A stretch of DNA of 56,978 nt from Folioceros fuciformis (taxonomy: Eukaryota > Anthocerotophyta > Anthocerotopsida > Anthocerotales). The stretch covers positions 497,815 to 554,792 of the forward strand of contig JBNGIO010006279.1 of the NCBI GenBank assembly GCA_049999805.1, in the 5' to 3' direction. Made by a program: the position numbers and the translations under genes. Below are positions 1 to 10,272 of this stretch, one piece after another (positions within the stretch are counted from its first letter, which is position 1; each line of letters opens with the position of its first letter). Below the pieces are notes generated by a model that was not told the origin of the DNA, did no database searches, and worked only from the letters and a program-made list of their open reading frames with translations.

Positions 1-1011
1 GTGATAACAATTGCGGGGAGGCAAGCAAGTAACATCCTTATTGATTGAAGATCCTATGCACTCGAGGGTACAAGCTGTTAGTCTGTATGCACATGCATTT
101 ATTGAACTTCTAAGTGGCTTGAATAAACTGAAGAGACTTGGCCAAGAGTTTGTGGACACCAATGAGCGATCAAGAAAGTTGTTGGGCGTCAACGATAGAT
201 CCCTCAAGTTGCTGGGAGCCTAACGTAGTGACGGTAGACTAGTGGGGTTTTCAATGATTCATTTGACCATTGGATATATATGTTTAATAGGCAATGCACA
301 CCATATTTATTATCATGGTTTTTGGGTTTCCTAGGGTTGTACCTAGCAAGTGTGGAGGTGCATTAGCCTTCGGCTGAGGAATCAAATTATGGACCACTAA
401 AACGTGAATGGATCCTGTTGTTTCAGACTAAACCAAAATTGTTCTAAAGTGAGGAAGATAATAACCAAGGCAAAGCACTTTTTGAGATCTCAAGATCTCT
501 ACATTTCACCTAGTAGGCCTTTGCTTGGTAGTAGATGTCATATAAGGCCTATGAGGTTTTTTGGCTATGCATACTCTGAACAGCCCTTTTTGATGATTTC
601 TTAAGCAAATTTTTATGTGGTCAAGGGGCCCAACAATGACTAGGAGCCATTACCACTCTATAGGAGACCTTCTTCTTAGAGAGCCTAGACAAAAAGCCAA
701 GCAAAAGTCATAAACATGCTCCATTACCTAAGCAAGAGCAAACACATGCCCTTGCCACCCTAAGTATGGATGAGTCTTGAAGAAGGGCTAGTTGTGTCTG
801 CTACTCTTGCTTCTGCACGATGCAGGCTCGAAGCATGTGTCAACCAATCTTAAGAAGTAAAGAAAAAAAAGATAAGACTACCCTAGCCCGGAAGGATACA
901 TAACTCCTCGGCAAATAAATGGACAATTGTTAAAGAAAAAAAATGCTCTCCTATGCTCATGTAGATAAGGCTTCCAAAACAAGAGAAACGAGAGAATCCT
1001 TAAGCTTGATG
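1..1011. other. AT-rich stretch without a recognised gene
   Basis: No coding region here could be tied to a known family. The longest open frames are about 70 codons and look like chance. The stretch lies 3' of the LINE insertion that begins at 1012 and may be older repeat debris, but no terminal repeat or element boundary was seen. Confidence 0.5.
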
Positions 1012-1033
1012 ATTTATTTATTTATTTATTTAT
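1012..1033 (-). repeat. LINE 3' tail, (AAAT)n microsatellite
   Basis: On the plus strand this is about five tandem ATTT units; on the element's strand it reads AAAT repeats at the extreme 3' end, where a LINE poly(A) or short-period tail is expected. It directly follows the 3' stem-loop and marks the 3' insertion border. Confidence 0.7.
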
Positions 1034-1038
1034 CATTA

Positions 1039-1067
1039 GGCGTATGCAGCCATGAGGCTATGACGCC
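1039..1067 (-). other. LINE 3'-terminal stem-loop
   Basis: GGCGT at 1039-1043 pairs with ACGCC at 1063-1067, and AGCC pairs with GGCT nearer the loop, giving a hairpin about 30 nt long just before the (AAAT)n tail. In several LINE groups such a hairpin is recognised by the reverse transcriptase during target-primed reverse transcription. That role here is an inference from position. Confidence 0.55.
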
Positions 1068-1172
1068 GAAACGTGAATCAAAAACATGATTGAATGAACA
1101 CTTTGGGAAAGCGCAAAAGAAAGAGGATTAGAGCAAACAAAATAGCAAATCTAGATAGCTATGTCAATAAGC

Positions 1173-4100
1173 CTAAGTTAAGTAATCGCCAATCACCTTG
1201 AAGTAAGAGAGAAGTTTTTCCCTGAGTTTGGGAACACTAAGAAGTTGGTGGATATCGTAGGAAGAGCCTTGAAACATCTGGATCCAAGTGTTGCCAGTGG
1301 CCATACACTGGCCAAGGATGTGGTGACGAGTTTCTTCTGAAGACCTGCATTTCCGACAAAAAGGGTCCTCTGCAATGTTGAATCTTCTAAAGTAAGCCCC
1401 AATAGCCATATGCCCAGTCTGAAGCTAGGTAAGACCAAGGCGTTGTAGCACCGAGGCCGAAGGGCCACCAAGCACCACCCTCTTAAGTGCAGAAGCCTTA
1501 GTTGAGGAAACCCACCGTAAACGCCACTCCTGTAGACTTGCAGCATGAATTTGCTGGTGAGCTCTGGACAGTGATAGGATCCGGGCTTCGCGGGAAATGG
1601 GAAGAAGAGTGGCAGCCTTGGCGGTAACATCTGCATGCTCATTACCAACTATATTGTGATGGCCCGGAATCCAGTGGAGATTAAGGGAAACCTTCGGATG
1701 AGCAACCGAGAAGGCATGGAGAGATGTCCTAGCTTGGAGAGATATGGCTTGGGCTGGGCGAGCCGAAGTGTCTGTTAAAGACATGATAATTGCTTGATTA
1801 TCAAGGAAAATTGTAATTGATGAAATCTTGGGGATGGAAGCAAAGAGGGTGGGCAGGCATGAAATTGCTTTGACCACAAAGAGGAGTTCTGCCTTATAAA
1901 CCCCGTAGTATGTTTCTAAACCAAAAGATAATTGATGGACAATATCCCCATTGAAGTAGAAAACAGCCGCGCCCCCGGCATGACCATCTAGAAGAGAACC
2001 ATCAGTGTAAATGGCAAGGGCATCAGGAGTCAAAAGATGTAGGGAATGTGAGGCAATAGCAGAAGTGGGAGATTGTAAAATTATGATGGTTGTGGGTAAA
2101 GAAAGAGGAGAGGCCCAGGGAAGCATGAGTCAAGGAAAAATAGTCTCAATGGCAGTGAAGGTGGGCAGTCCTAAAGCGGAGTACAAAGTACTAGGGGAAA
2201 GGAGTGTGAGGCGACTGCAGATAGCATTGTGGTAGCATTTTTTGTAGTGGGTCGTAGGAAGAAAGACTTGATGGATGGGGTGAGAGGGAGGGCAGGAGAC
2301 ATTGAAGAGGAGAGAACGGAGAGAATGGCGTTGGAGGCGCAACTTCGTGGGCAGAAGAAAAGTTTCAAATTCCAGGGCATCATTGGAGGTAGTTCAAAAC
2401 GCACCAGTAATGGCCCTACAGGCAAGACGTTGGACCCGTTGGAGGTGTTGAATGTGTGTACGACCTCCGTTGAACCAGACATTGCAGCCATAATCGAGCT
2501 TGGGCAGGACAACACTGATGTATAATTGTCGAAGAAGCTTGGCATTGAGGCCCCAAACTGAATTCCTAAGAGAGATTATAGCTGACAAAGTACGCATTGC
2601 GAAAGCCGAAACCTGATGAACATGTGTGTTCCAAGTTAACTTGGAATCCAAATAGAAGCCCAAAAACCTAATACACTCGGAGGGAGTGATAAGGGAACCA
2701 TCAGGTAACGAAAGAGTATATTCCTTTGTTGATTCCTTACGCTTCAAGGAAAAATCAATAAGTTCAAACTTGTTAGAATCAAACTCCACAAGGTGCGTGA
2801 AGGCCCACTCCGATGCCACACGAAGCATAGCCTGAAGTTTTTTTTGTAGACTTTTTGCATGAAGGAGCAGTGACATATGCCCCCGTGTCATCAATCTAGC
2901 CAGTGCCACCACCCATGGTTTGAAGTTGAGTGATGAGATCAGAAGTGAAGAATAGAAAACGAATAGGAGAGATTGGGTAACCCAGAACTGATGGGAGCAA
3001 GAGTCTCATATTGACCATCTAGGCAAAGTGTCGTCGCCCGCTGAGACAGAAAGTGGAAGACCCAATGGATCAGCGAAGTTGAAAGGCCCTTCCTGCACAA
3101 GATAGATAAGAGAATCTGATGGTTAACTGAGTCATATGCACCTTTGATATCCATGAGGAGCAGGGAGAGAACATGTCGTTGACCCCAAGCCCGACGGATA
3201 TCCTGAAAAAGGAGAGCTGCTGCATTGCTTGTACTCCGACCCGGCCGACCCCCCAAATGACCGGAGGGAAGGAGGCCATGATTGTTCTCAACCAAGAAGG
3301 AGAGACGTGAAGCCATAAAACCCTCCAAGGCCTTGCCTAAGCAATTAAGAAGAGCAATAGGGCGATATGAGCGGGGTGACGAATAATTAGCCCGATTGAG
3401 TTTGCGGAGAATGATGGTGAGCGAGTGACGCCACGTCAAAGGATGATAACCCAAAGTGGAGTAGGCCTGGAAGATATATAAGTAAAATTGTTTGAGGAGG
3501 TCCCAACCCCTCTGAAGAAAACCTGCAGCAATAGTGTCCGGGCTTGCTGCTTTCCAGGCCTTCGCACCAAAGAGAGCCTGCTGCACCTCGTGCAAAGCAA
3601 GGGTGGGCCATAGGAAAAGGGAAGCAGCGGACAGGGGAAGAAGAGGGGTGTCTGAAGAAGAGGGGAATAAAGCAGAACGGAGGACAACACACTTGGCAGC
3701 ATGAGAGTAAGCAAGTGACCCGTCTCCAGAGAGTAGAGGAGGAGTGAAAGACGAGGAAGCGGGTTTAGTGGAGGGATAAATCTTCCAAATATCCGAGTCG
3801 CTAGCCTCCATCAGAAATTTCTTCCAATGGTCCTTCTTGGCAACTTTCACACTCCGAAAGTACTCATTTCTAACAGACCGAAAAGTCGCAATATCCACTG
3901 GAGTGTTAGTAATGCGCATGACCCGACGAGCCCGAGCAAGCCCCTTGCGAAGAGAGGAGAGGGTAGGAGACCACCAAGGTTTAGCACGGAGGTGAGGGCG
4001 TACTACGGGGGTAGATGCGGAGATAGCCTTCTGTAGAGATATTGTGACTTGAGCCAGTAGATGATCAATCTGAGCAAAAGTTTGAGGAAGCCCAAGACCC

Positions 4101-4900
4101 ACCAAGTTAGTTGAAACCTCAGAAGCTAAAGTGGAAGAAAATTTGTCCCAGTTAGTAGCTTTGACATTAAGGCGGGAAGGAAGAGGAGGCGGAGGAGGGG
4201 AATCTGAGCAAGAAGGGATAGTAAGGAACAAACCAATAGCTTGGTGGTCAGACCCCGCATCTAGATCGGGGAGAATATTACAGAAATCAACCAAGTTGCG
4301 AACATCCACAGAAGAAAGCGTGAGATCCAAAGTGAAAGTGTTATTTGTAGAAGACACGAAGGTGGGGCAATCCGAGGGGGTGAGAAGAAAGAGGGGAGTA
4401 GTGTTAATGAAGAGGGCAAACTCATCGGCCACCGAGGAAATCACTTCATTAGATGCAGTAGATTCCCACAAAGGGTGATGAAGATTGAAATCTCCGAGAG
4501 TAAAACAGTGTTGAGAGAGGAAGTGGGCATGTGGAGTGAGAATGCGGATGGTGCTATCGGACCCAGGTGGATTGTAAAGGTTAACAAAGTTAATGACTTG
4601 GTCTGGACAAGAGACCTGGACACATTGGATATCAGGATGGTTAAAAAGATTCCAGCAGGGAGAAATACTACTAGAGCAAAGGCTTTTATTAACATAGGTG
4701 AGGACCCGAGGGCGGGAGGGGAGACTAGGGGAGGGGAGGATAGGAGTCCATTGCAGGTGAGAGAGTGCAGTGGAAGGGTTAATGACATAAGGCTCCTGAA
4801 GGAAAAGAATGTCAAAGGACGACAGAAGCAGATTCAAAAGAGTAGAGATGACCACACAGGATCGGTGACAGTTAAGTTGAAAGATCTTGAGGGGACTCAT
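1173..4900 (-). pseudogene. LINE ORF2: endonuclease, reverse transcriptase, RNase H (broken)
   Basis: The first block (4900-2939) starts with an APE-type endonuclease: the QEP catalytic Glu near residue 37, a GDFN motif near 138 and a GSDH motif near 219. Reverse transcriptase follows, with LLLMDIKGAYDSVNH as the first catalytic-Asp box and the SSGLP block. The reading frame then changes twice around the second Asp pair (about 2890), and a TAG at 2896-2898 stands just before the Asp-Asp. The thumb region continues at 2912-2394. The RNase H block (2126-1425) has the expected YTDGS, KAEL, FLDNQA and GNEHAD sites, and 1409-1173 carries a CxxC...HxxxxC cluster. The last parts share one frame, broken by TGA at 2394-2396, TGA at 2130-2132 and TAG at 1425-1427. 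Confidence 0.85.
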
Positions 4901-5963
4901 GAGGGGCCTGGTCGAGAGAAAAACTTGGAGTTAGCTTCGAGGCGAGTAGGGCATGAAGGGTCAGTGGCCCGATGAGATCCATGGCTGTTGCAGCATAGAG
5001 AGGTTGCCACCTTACAGTCCGAAGCTGGATGAGGCCCACCACAGTTCAAGCATCGCTCCGCTCCTGCAAAAAGGTTTGAGTGTGTCCAAAACGTTGACAC
5101 CGGAAGCATTGAGTAGGGCGGGCATTGGGTACAAAAGGTGTCACCCGCAGCATGCGGCCCCTACAAAGCAAGGCCGCGCCGAAGAATTGCAGATGCAGAA
5201 TCATCGTCGGGAAGGGATACAAAAACTGAAGAATGCCACTTGGTAGAAAGATCGCGGAGGAGCCACCGAGGCTCATCCTCGAAGGTGATGTAATTGTCTT
5301 CAAGAACTTCTTCCTTGAATTCCTCCATTGACAAGCTGACCGGGACATCATGAACCAGAATTTGGTGACGAATATGTGGAGTTGAGACGTCGGAGAAGGA
5401 TGAAAAAGCCTTTGGGCCCCAAACATGAGCTGTCGCAATAACTGTATCACGCACGGCCTCCGACTCCACAATGATACCAAGCGATGTGCGAAACTTTTTG
5501 AACTGCTTGAATTTTAATTGGCCCAGCATCTGCTGCCTAGAGAGCCCCATTAATTTTACCCTTCAAGTCCGCATGTGATGAATCCTAGGGATAGTCCCCG
5601 TCCTTAAATCTGACAAACAGGCGCTCCTCCATAGTTGGGATCGGCCTTGGGGGGGGGAGGATTGCCACCGTGAGAGTGGACCGCAGCAACATAAGAGGAA
5701 GGGCGAGAAACCTTGAACTCAGATTTGACTTCATTAGAAGAGGACCGAATAACTTGTTTGAGTTCTTCATTAACTGTAAGCACCTGTTGTTGGATAGCTT
5801 CCAAAAGATTGGCCTCCCCTGTTAGTGACTCCACCGCGTTCTCCAAGGCTAGCTTCGCCTTAATTTTCTTGCCTTTAGCAAGAGGATTAGAGTCTGCAGC
5901 CAAAATTCCTATAACCTTTTGAATGAGGCTAATAGCCTCCAAGCGTCTAGAATTAGGAGCCAT
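4897..5963 (-). pseudogene. LINE ORF1, gag-like nucleic-acid-binding protein (broken)
   Basis: ORF1 begins at ATG 5963 with a charged, probably coiled-coil N-terminus. It runs through an RRM-like middle (5550-5161) and ends in zinc knuckles: one CX2CX4H-type knuckle ending near 5070 and one of the form CLNCGGPHPASDC near 5080. The frame is broken at a G-run near 5648-5658, near 5585, near 5160 and at an A-run at 5068-5072. In LINEs this protein coats the element RNA. It overlaps the start of ORF2 by a few bases, a normal arrangement for a bicistronic LINE. Confidence 0.7.
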
Positions 5964-5987
5964 GATGAACGGCTAACCTTGGCATAC

Positions 5988-6103
5988 GCCAAGGCCTGCA
6001 CCTTAAGAGGGGGCACTTGACCTGCGCCAAGGCCTGCACCCTAAGAGGAACCCTAAGAGAAGGCCCTTGACCTGCTAGCACCCTAAGAGGAACCCTAAGA
6101 GGA
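5988..6103 (-). repeat. Imperfect tandem repeats in the LINE leader
   Basis: Units built from GCCAAGGCCTGCACC, CCTAAGAGG and CTTGACCTGC recur two to three times with length changes of roughly 38 to 50 bp. They sit directly upstream of the ORF1 start at 5963. Repeated leaders serve as internal promoters in some LINEs; whether that holds here is inference. Confidence 0.5.
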
Positions 6104-6600
6104 GAGGAGAGGATGATGATAAAATTATAGTGCAAGATGGGAGTGGAGAGGGCCCAACTACCACAAAACGGTGCTGGAACAAAGTCCTTTGTGGACTTTA
6201 AGAGGCCTTGGTGGTTGAAAGACCAATGTGCCAAAATGCAATGGGGGAGGGACACTTCTCTTCTAGCAATGGCTTCCCTCCAATTTAACAAAGTAGTTTG
6301 GTCTAGATGACTTCAAACTAAAATATCTTCATGATTATTTTGTTGCCAAGATCTTGTTGACCAAGGAAGGGAAATACTTGACCAAATGTCTTGACTTCAC
6401 ACTAATTGTGGCACTCATTTTGGTATATCTTTTTCAATCTCATATTAATAAATCATAATTTAAATTATGAAATAATGTAATTTACGTCGATGCCCGAAGC
6501 ACTGAGGCTATGGCAATCCGTTGGGTCGTTTTCTAAATAGCTGGGAACTTGCATTCGCGCTTAAGCATCTCGGGCGGTGGTGTGACTCACAAGTACTGTT

Positions 6601-8056
6601 GTGACGGATGCCGAGACCCTGGAAATGGATTCCCTGTTGAGCTGCTCCGAGCTGCATGTAGGAGCTGTCTCTAGGATTCCAGTGTCTTTGCCGCCGCTAG
6701 TGTCTGGGCTGGGAGAACAGGGAGCGGAGCGATGCAGAGTGGGCGTGTCTAAGCATTGGCGAAGGAGGCCGGTCTTATGTATGTCCAAGGTAGCTAGTTG
6801 GACTCGCAAGCGCATCATGATCAGAACTTGGAATGTAGTAAGCAGCAACTGACCTCGGCCAAGGTTGTGCATGACTCATGGCTTGCAGAAGCGGTTCGTT
6901 GAACCCTTGTGGCTTTTGCCTAGCGTCGGAGATGCTGTCGGATTTCAAGATCGCGCCGATGGATTTCTGCCGGTGCAAGGTTCCCTTGAATCTGGAGCTT
7001 TATACCTTGTTCAGTTGATCACCAGCAAGGATAGGGGATCTGGCCTGTCGGAGCCTGATGCCGGTGTCATCATCTCCTTGATTGGAGAAAGTGGCAAAGC
7101 ACTTCTGCAAAGAGTACCGTGCCCCTGTCCTGGGAAAGACAGCGGTTGCTTCCAGACGGGATCTCATGACGTGATCATGCTGCATGGGGCGGATCTGGGG
7201 CGGCTGAGTGCCATATGGATCGCACCAGAAGCAGGTGCCTTGCTCTCCTCTAATCTTAGGCCCTAACTTGGTTTGAGCTCGTCTCATGTTGAGTATGGTC
7301 CTTCACGGCTGAGCAGGGACGTGGAGGATGGAGCGGGCGGTTGTGGCGGTGATTCCTTGTGACCAATCCAACACGCAGACAATCCACAGGCTGGGGTTTC
7401 CGTTGGCAGTCTCCTCACTTGCCGACGGAGAAACCCTAACAGGTGTGGTGCACATGTTTGAGGAGAACAATGATTGCCTGCTTGGCGAGACCACCGCAGT
7501 GGAGTTGGCACCTTATTCGATACGGGGTTTCGAGGATGGTCTTGGGCTTAAAGCACTTTGGCTTCATAGCGAAAAGTTTGCTCAGGGGCTAGAGATTTCT
7601 GTTGCTGCCAGAGAGGCAGGCATGGAGGAGTATAGAGCTCTCAAAACTTCTCTTCTAGGCACCTCTGCACTTCTTGTAGCTCTGGGGACTGTTTCTCTTG
7701 TTTCTTTGGAGTCAATGCCAGTAGCCGAGAGCTTCGCTATTGGAGGAGCGGGGGCAATCCTACACCTACTCTTGTTACAGACGGTGGTTGATCACATGGC
7801 GGCATCTTCAGACTCAGCTACCAGCAGGACCTCCTTCCTATTCGACTATGTCCTTTCATCTCCTCTATCCCGGTTGACTCTGGTTGCCATGGTCACTCTG
7901 GTACTTACAAGGATGGTGTGGAGTCCAGGAGATGCGGTCACTCCACATTACTCCCTGGTGGCAGCAGGAGTAGGTGGGTTTGTGCTTACCAGTAGGGTAT
8001 CCATCTTCTTGTCTGCCACCAAACCAAGCGCACGAGGAGACGCCAGAGGACAATGA
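6601..8056 (+). CDS. Plastid membrane protein with DUF7755 domain (VIR3/At1g56180-like)
   Basis: Three exons, 6601-6837, 6889-7234 and 7317-8056, join in frame to about 440 residues; the start could also be the Met at 6625. The first 80 residues are rich in Ser, Arg and Val with almost no acidic residues, like a chloroplast transit peptide. The middle (LYLVQLITSK.., a GLSEPDAGVI block, LLQRVP, AIWIAPEAG/GTWRM) matches my memory of the domain in the Arabidopsis plastid protein VIRESCENT3. The C-terminal half holds about four hydrophobic segments, including AGAILHLLLLQTVVDHM and AAGVGGFVLTSRVSIFL. VIR3 was described as a putative thylakoid metalloprotease, but I see no HExxH here, so catalysis is doubtful. 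The first intron would be only 51 nt; it removes an in-frame TGA at 6850. Confidence 0.65.
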
Positions 8057-9081
8057 GATGTAACACAGCTGTTTGTTGCACAAATTGGACTGGAATTCCA
8101 CCAGTAGGAGTATGAGCACGAGTACGAGGAAGCGTACTTGACCATCTCTGAATGCCTCTTGGACGGATTATTAAAACATCATCCGTGTATGATTTGGAAG
8201 GTTATCAATATATTAGCAGGTGCTGTCTGGAGCAAAGGGTTTCCAGTCACATCTGCGTGCCGTGACGACGGTGGTGTACCAGAAGGGCACCAACCAGGAT
8301 TTCTTGCTACGGCGAGGATGTGCCAGTGTGCTGTAGAAGCGTGTTGCAGGATGTCACGGGAGGACACCTCAGCTGCCGGCCCGTGAGACCCCGTTCCGTG
8401 CCAATTTAGCACATACTTAGTTGTTGACTGATGCCGCAGGCTGGCACGGTGAGACACAAACTGATCACTCAGGCATCGCTCAGGTTTATCACAAAGTTCC
8501 CCAGCTTTTGACCTCCATGTCAAAGTAAGATCCCCGCACGAAGGCCCATCTTCTGCATTTTATTTTACTTCTGCTTTCCCCACATGGTACTTAGACCATC
8601 TCAGCACTTCACAGGCTACACGTTTGTTTCTTCCCTCCTTATAACTAGCTCACTGTTGGCAGCTTGATGGAGAAACTGCAAGCTGCAGTTGTCGTTCGTT
8701 AGAGGACCTTCGTTGGACAGAGCCTGGTTAACACGTCAGCAAAGGGTAGGATGTACCATTTTCGACATGTTGTCCCTAGAGAAGATGTGGTGACCTGGAA
8801 TGCCATGCCTGTCTTGCCATGGTAGATACCTGGCTCCGCCATCATCGGGTCTTCAGAAGTTCCTGACCATCAGGTGCTGTTCCTGCCGGAGCAGCTGTGT
8901 GGGGTGGATTGCCCCAAAGCTGCACAACGCAGCAAGGTGGTAAATTGGGGCTGACATGAGTGGGCACGCAGCAACTCCTAGATTTATTACATATAATTAT
9001 ATATAATTTATACTTAGATTAAAAGCAAATAATTATTTTCATACTTAAGTTTGTTCCTGTTGCGGCCATAATCAAGATATG
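8057..9081. other. Intergenic, no feature seen
   Basis: Only short overlapping frames on both strands without family resemblance. From about 8980 the base composition becomes clearly AT-rich, leading into the Gnk2-type gene. Confidence 0.5.
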
Positions 9082-9141
9082 CATCTAGTAGCAACTGGAA
9101 TCACAACTAGACATCTAGTAGCAACTGGAATCACAACTAGA
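9082..9141. repeat. Two exact 30-bp direct repeats at a stop codon
   Basis: CATCTAGTAGCAACTGGAAT plus ten more bases occurs twice back to back (9082-9111 and 9112-9141). The second copy covers the stop codon and last codons of the Gnk2-domain gene on the minus strand, so the duplication lies across the gene's 3' end. Confidence 0.85.
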
Positions 9142-9559
9142 ATGTAGTAGAGTTGTAAGAATAAGCAAGAGAGCAGTCCACAACTTGCATTCGTGCAGAG
9201 CGAGAACGGTAACATCTTTGCACAATGGCTTTAGAAAGATACATCAAGCAATCAAGACATTGATCTTGAGATGTCACAAATTGGAAGCAATCTACAGTTC
9301 CCACATACCCAATCTTATCTATGTGTTCATAGTAGGGCAATCCATCAGGAAATTGGGTAGCTCCATCACTTGCAAGATAAGATAATGAAATCTCAAAAGA
9401 CTTGATGTCAAAACCTCCCAAGCCATTTTGAAATATAGGACCACAAAATGGCGGTACAACCTCGGTCACATTTGTTTCTTCTTGTGCAAGTGCAACATTT
9501 CTCCACACACACATCATACAAATTATAGTGGTAAGACGTTTTCTTTTGAGACATTCCAT
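9137..9559 (-). CDS. Secreted Gnk2-homologous (DUF26) domain protein
   Basis: A single exon of 140 residues. The N-terminus is basic then hydrophobic and ends in NVALAQ, a good signal peptide with cleavage near residue 26. The mature part is one Gnk2-type domain: an early FCGP Cys, then DCFQFVTSQDQCLDCL, a later QRC and a final VVDC followed by Leu. Ginkbilobin-type proteins are small extracellular antifungal, mannose-binding proteins; in other plants the domain forms the outside of CRK receptor kinases and PDLPs. The usual spacing is C-X8-C-X2-C; here the first gap is nine residues. No kinase or membrane segment follows. The surrounding 800 bp are much more AT-rich than the neighbouring genes. 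Confidence 0.75.
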   Translation of the reverse strand: MECLKRKRLTTIICMMCVWRNVALAQEETNVTEVVPPFCGPIFQNGLGGFDIKSFEISLSYLASDGATQFPDGLPYYEHIDKIGYVGTVDCFQFVTSQDQCLDCLMYLSKAIVQRCYRSRSARMQVVDCSLAYSYNSTTF

Positions 9560-9574
9560 ATTTGCAATGCAAAT
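9560..9574. promoter_or_regulatory. Palindrome ATTTGCAATGCAAAT and TATA-like run upstream of Gnk2 gene
   Basis: A perfect 7+1+7 inverted repeat sits immediately 5' of the ATG on the minus strand, next to an AT run (about 9572-9580) that could serve as a TATA box if the leader is very short. A regulatory role is only inferred from position and symmetry. Confidence 0.25.
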
Positions 9575-10272
9575 ATATATTGTGTTTCTTTAAATAATAT
9601 AAACTCCGTAATATAGATTTTATGCTGCTTTCAAATAAAAGACTTTATGTCAAACATCCTATATCTTGTGATCTAAGTTAGATGTTGATACAAAGCATGT
9701 ATTAATGGTCACAGGTTGTAAACTGGTTTACTGAAATGATGGAGAATTAATTGACTTCGATTACTATGTAGATGAAAGAAACAAATATTTTATTAACGAA
9801 AAGAATCCGAAAAGAATACGAAAAAACATTTTCACGCATCACGAAAAATTCAGTGGGACCGGATGATTCAGGAAGGAGGACGAACTCGGGTTGCGTGCGC
9901 CTCCAAGAGCCTCCTCCGATTGATCTATCCTCTGGGCGAGGCAGGACACATGGTCCTTGCCCGTTCTGAGCAGGTGCTTCCCAGCAGACAGCTTTGTGGA
10001 TTTTTGCTGTCAAGCTTGTGGAAGAACGTTGCCTCACATCTTGCTTCCGCATGTCGATTACTGTATGTTGTGCATTGTGGTCGGTGTTGGTCGGTCTTAC
10101 ATTGGCTATGCCCTCGATTGGGATCTCCATTCTTGTTTCAGTCTGCAGCAAGAGTGTTAGCAAGCGGGTTCCAGTCCGCCAGAAGCAGCGGAGGATGGAA
10201 GCAATGCAGACAGCAGGAACCCGTTTGAAGACCTGGTTGGAGGGCAGGGCAGTGCCTGGTATGTGTTGAGAA
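9575..10272. other. Intergenic, no feature seen
   Basis: Open frames here (up to about 138 codons on the minus strand) show no domain resemblance. The first half is AT-rich and probably upstream sequence of the Gnk2-type gene; the second half lies 3' of polyphenol oxidase. Confidence 0.4.

Larger units (their letters stand above)
1012..6110 (-). mobile_element. Degenerate non-LTR retrotransposon (LINE) with RNase H
   Basis: A nearly full-length LINE read on the minus strand. In transcription order it has a repeated GC-rich leader (about 6110-5988), a gag-like ORF1 with zinc knuckles (5963-4897), an ORF2 with APE-type endonuclease, reverse transcriptase, RNase H and a terminal Cys/His cluster (4900-1173), then a 3' stem-loop (1067-1039) and a short-period (AAAT)n tail (1033-1012). 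An RNase H domain followed by a zinc-knuckle-like motif is typical of I-group LINEs rather than the common plant L1 type. Several frameshifts and stop codons show the copy is dead. The 5' end is approximate, and I found no convincing target-site duplication. Confidence 0.85.

Noticed and set aside
11-223. Open frame of 70 codons at the window start
   Set aside because: Short, no motif, no start context or neighbours to support it.
1002-6600. Target-site duplication of the LINE
   Set aside because: I compared the bases before the (AAAT)n tail (CCTTAAGCTTGATG) with 6000-6600. Only 7-bp chance matches such as CTTAAGC were found, so no duplication is claimed.
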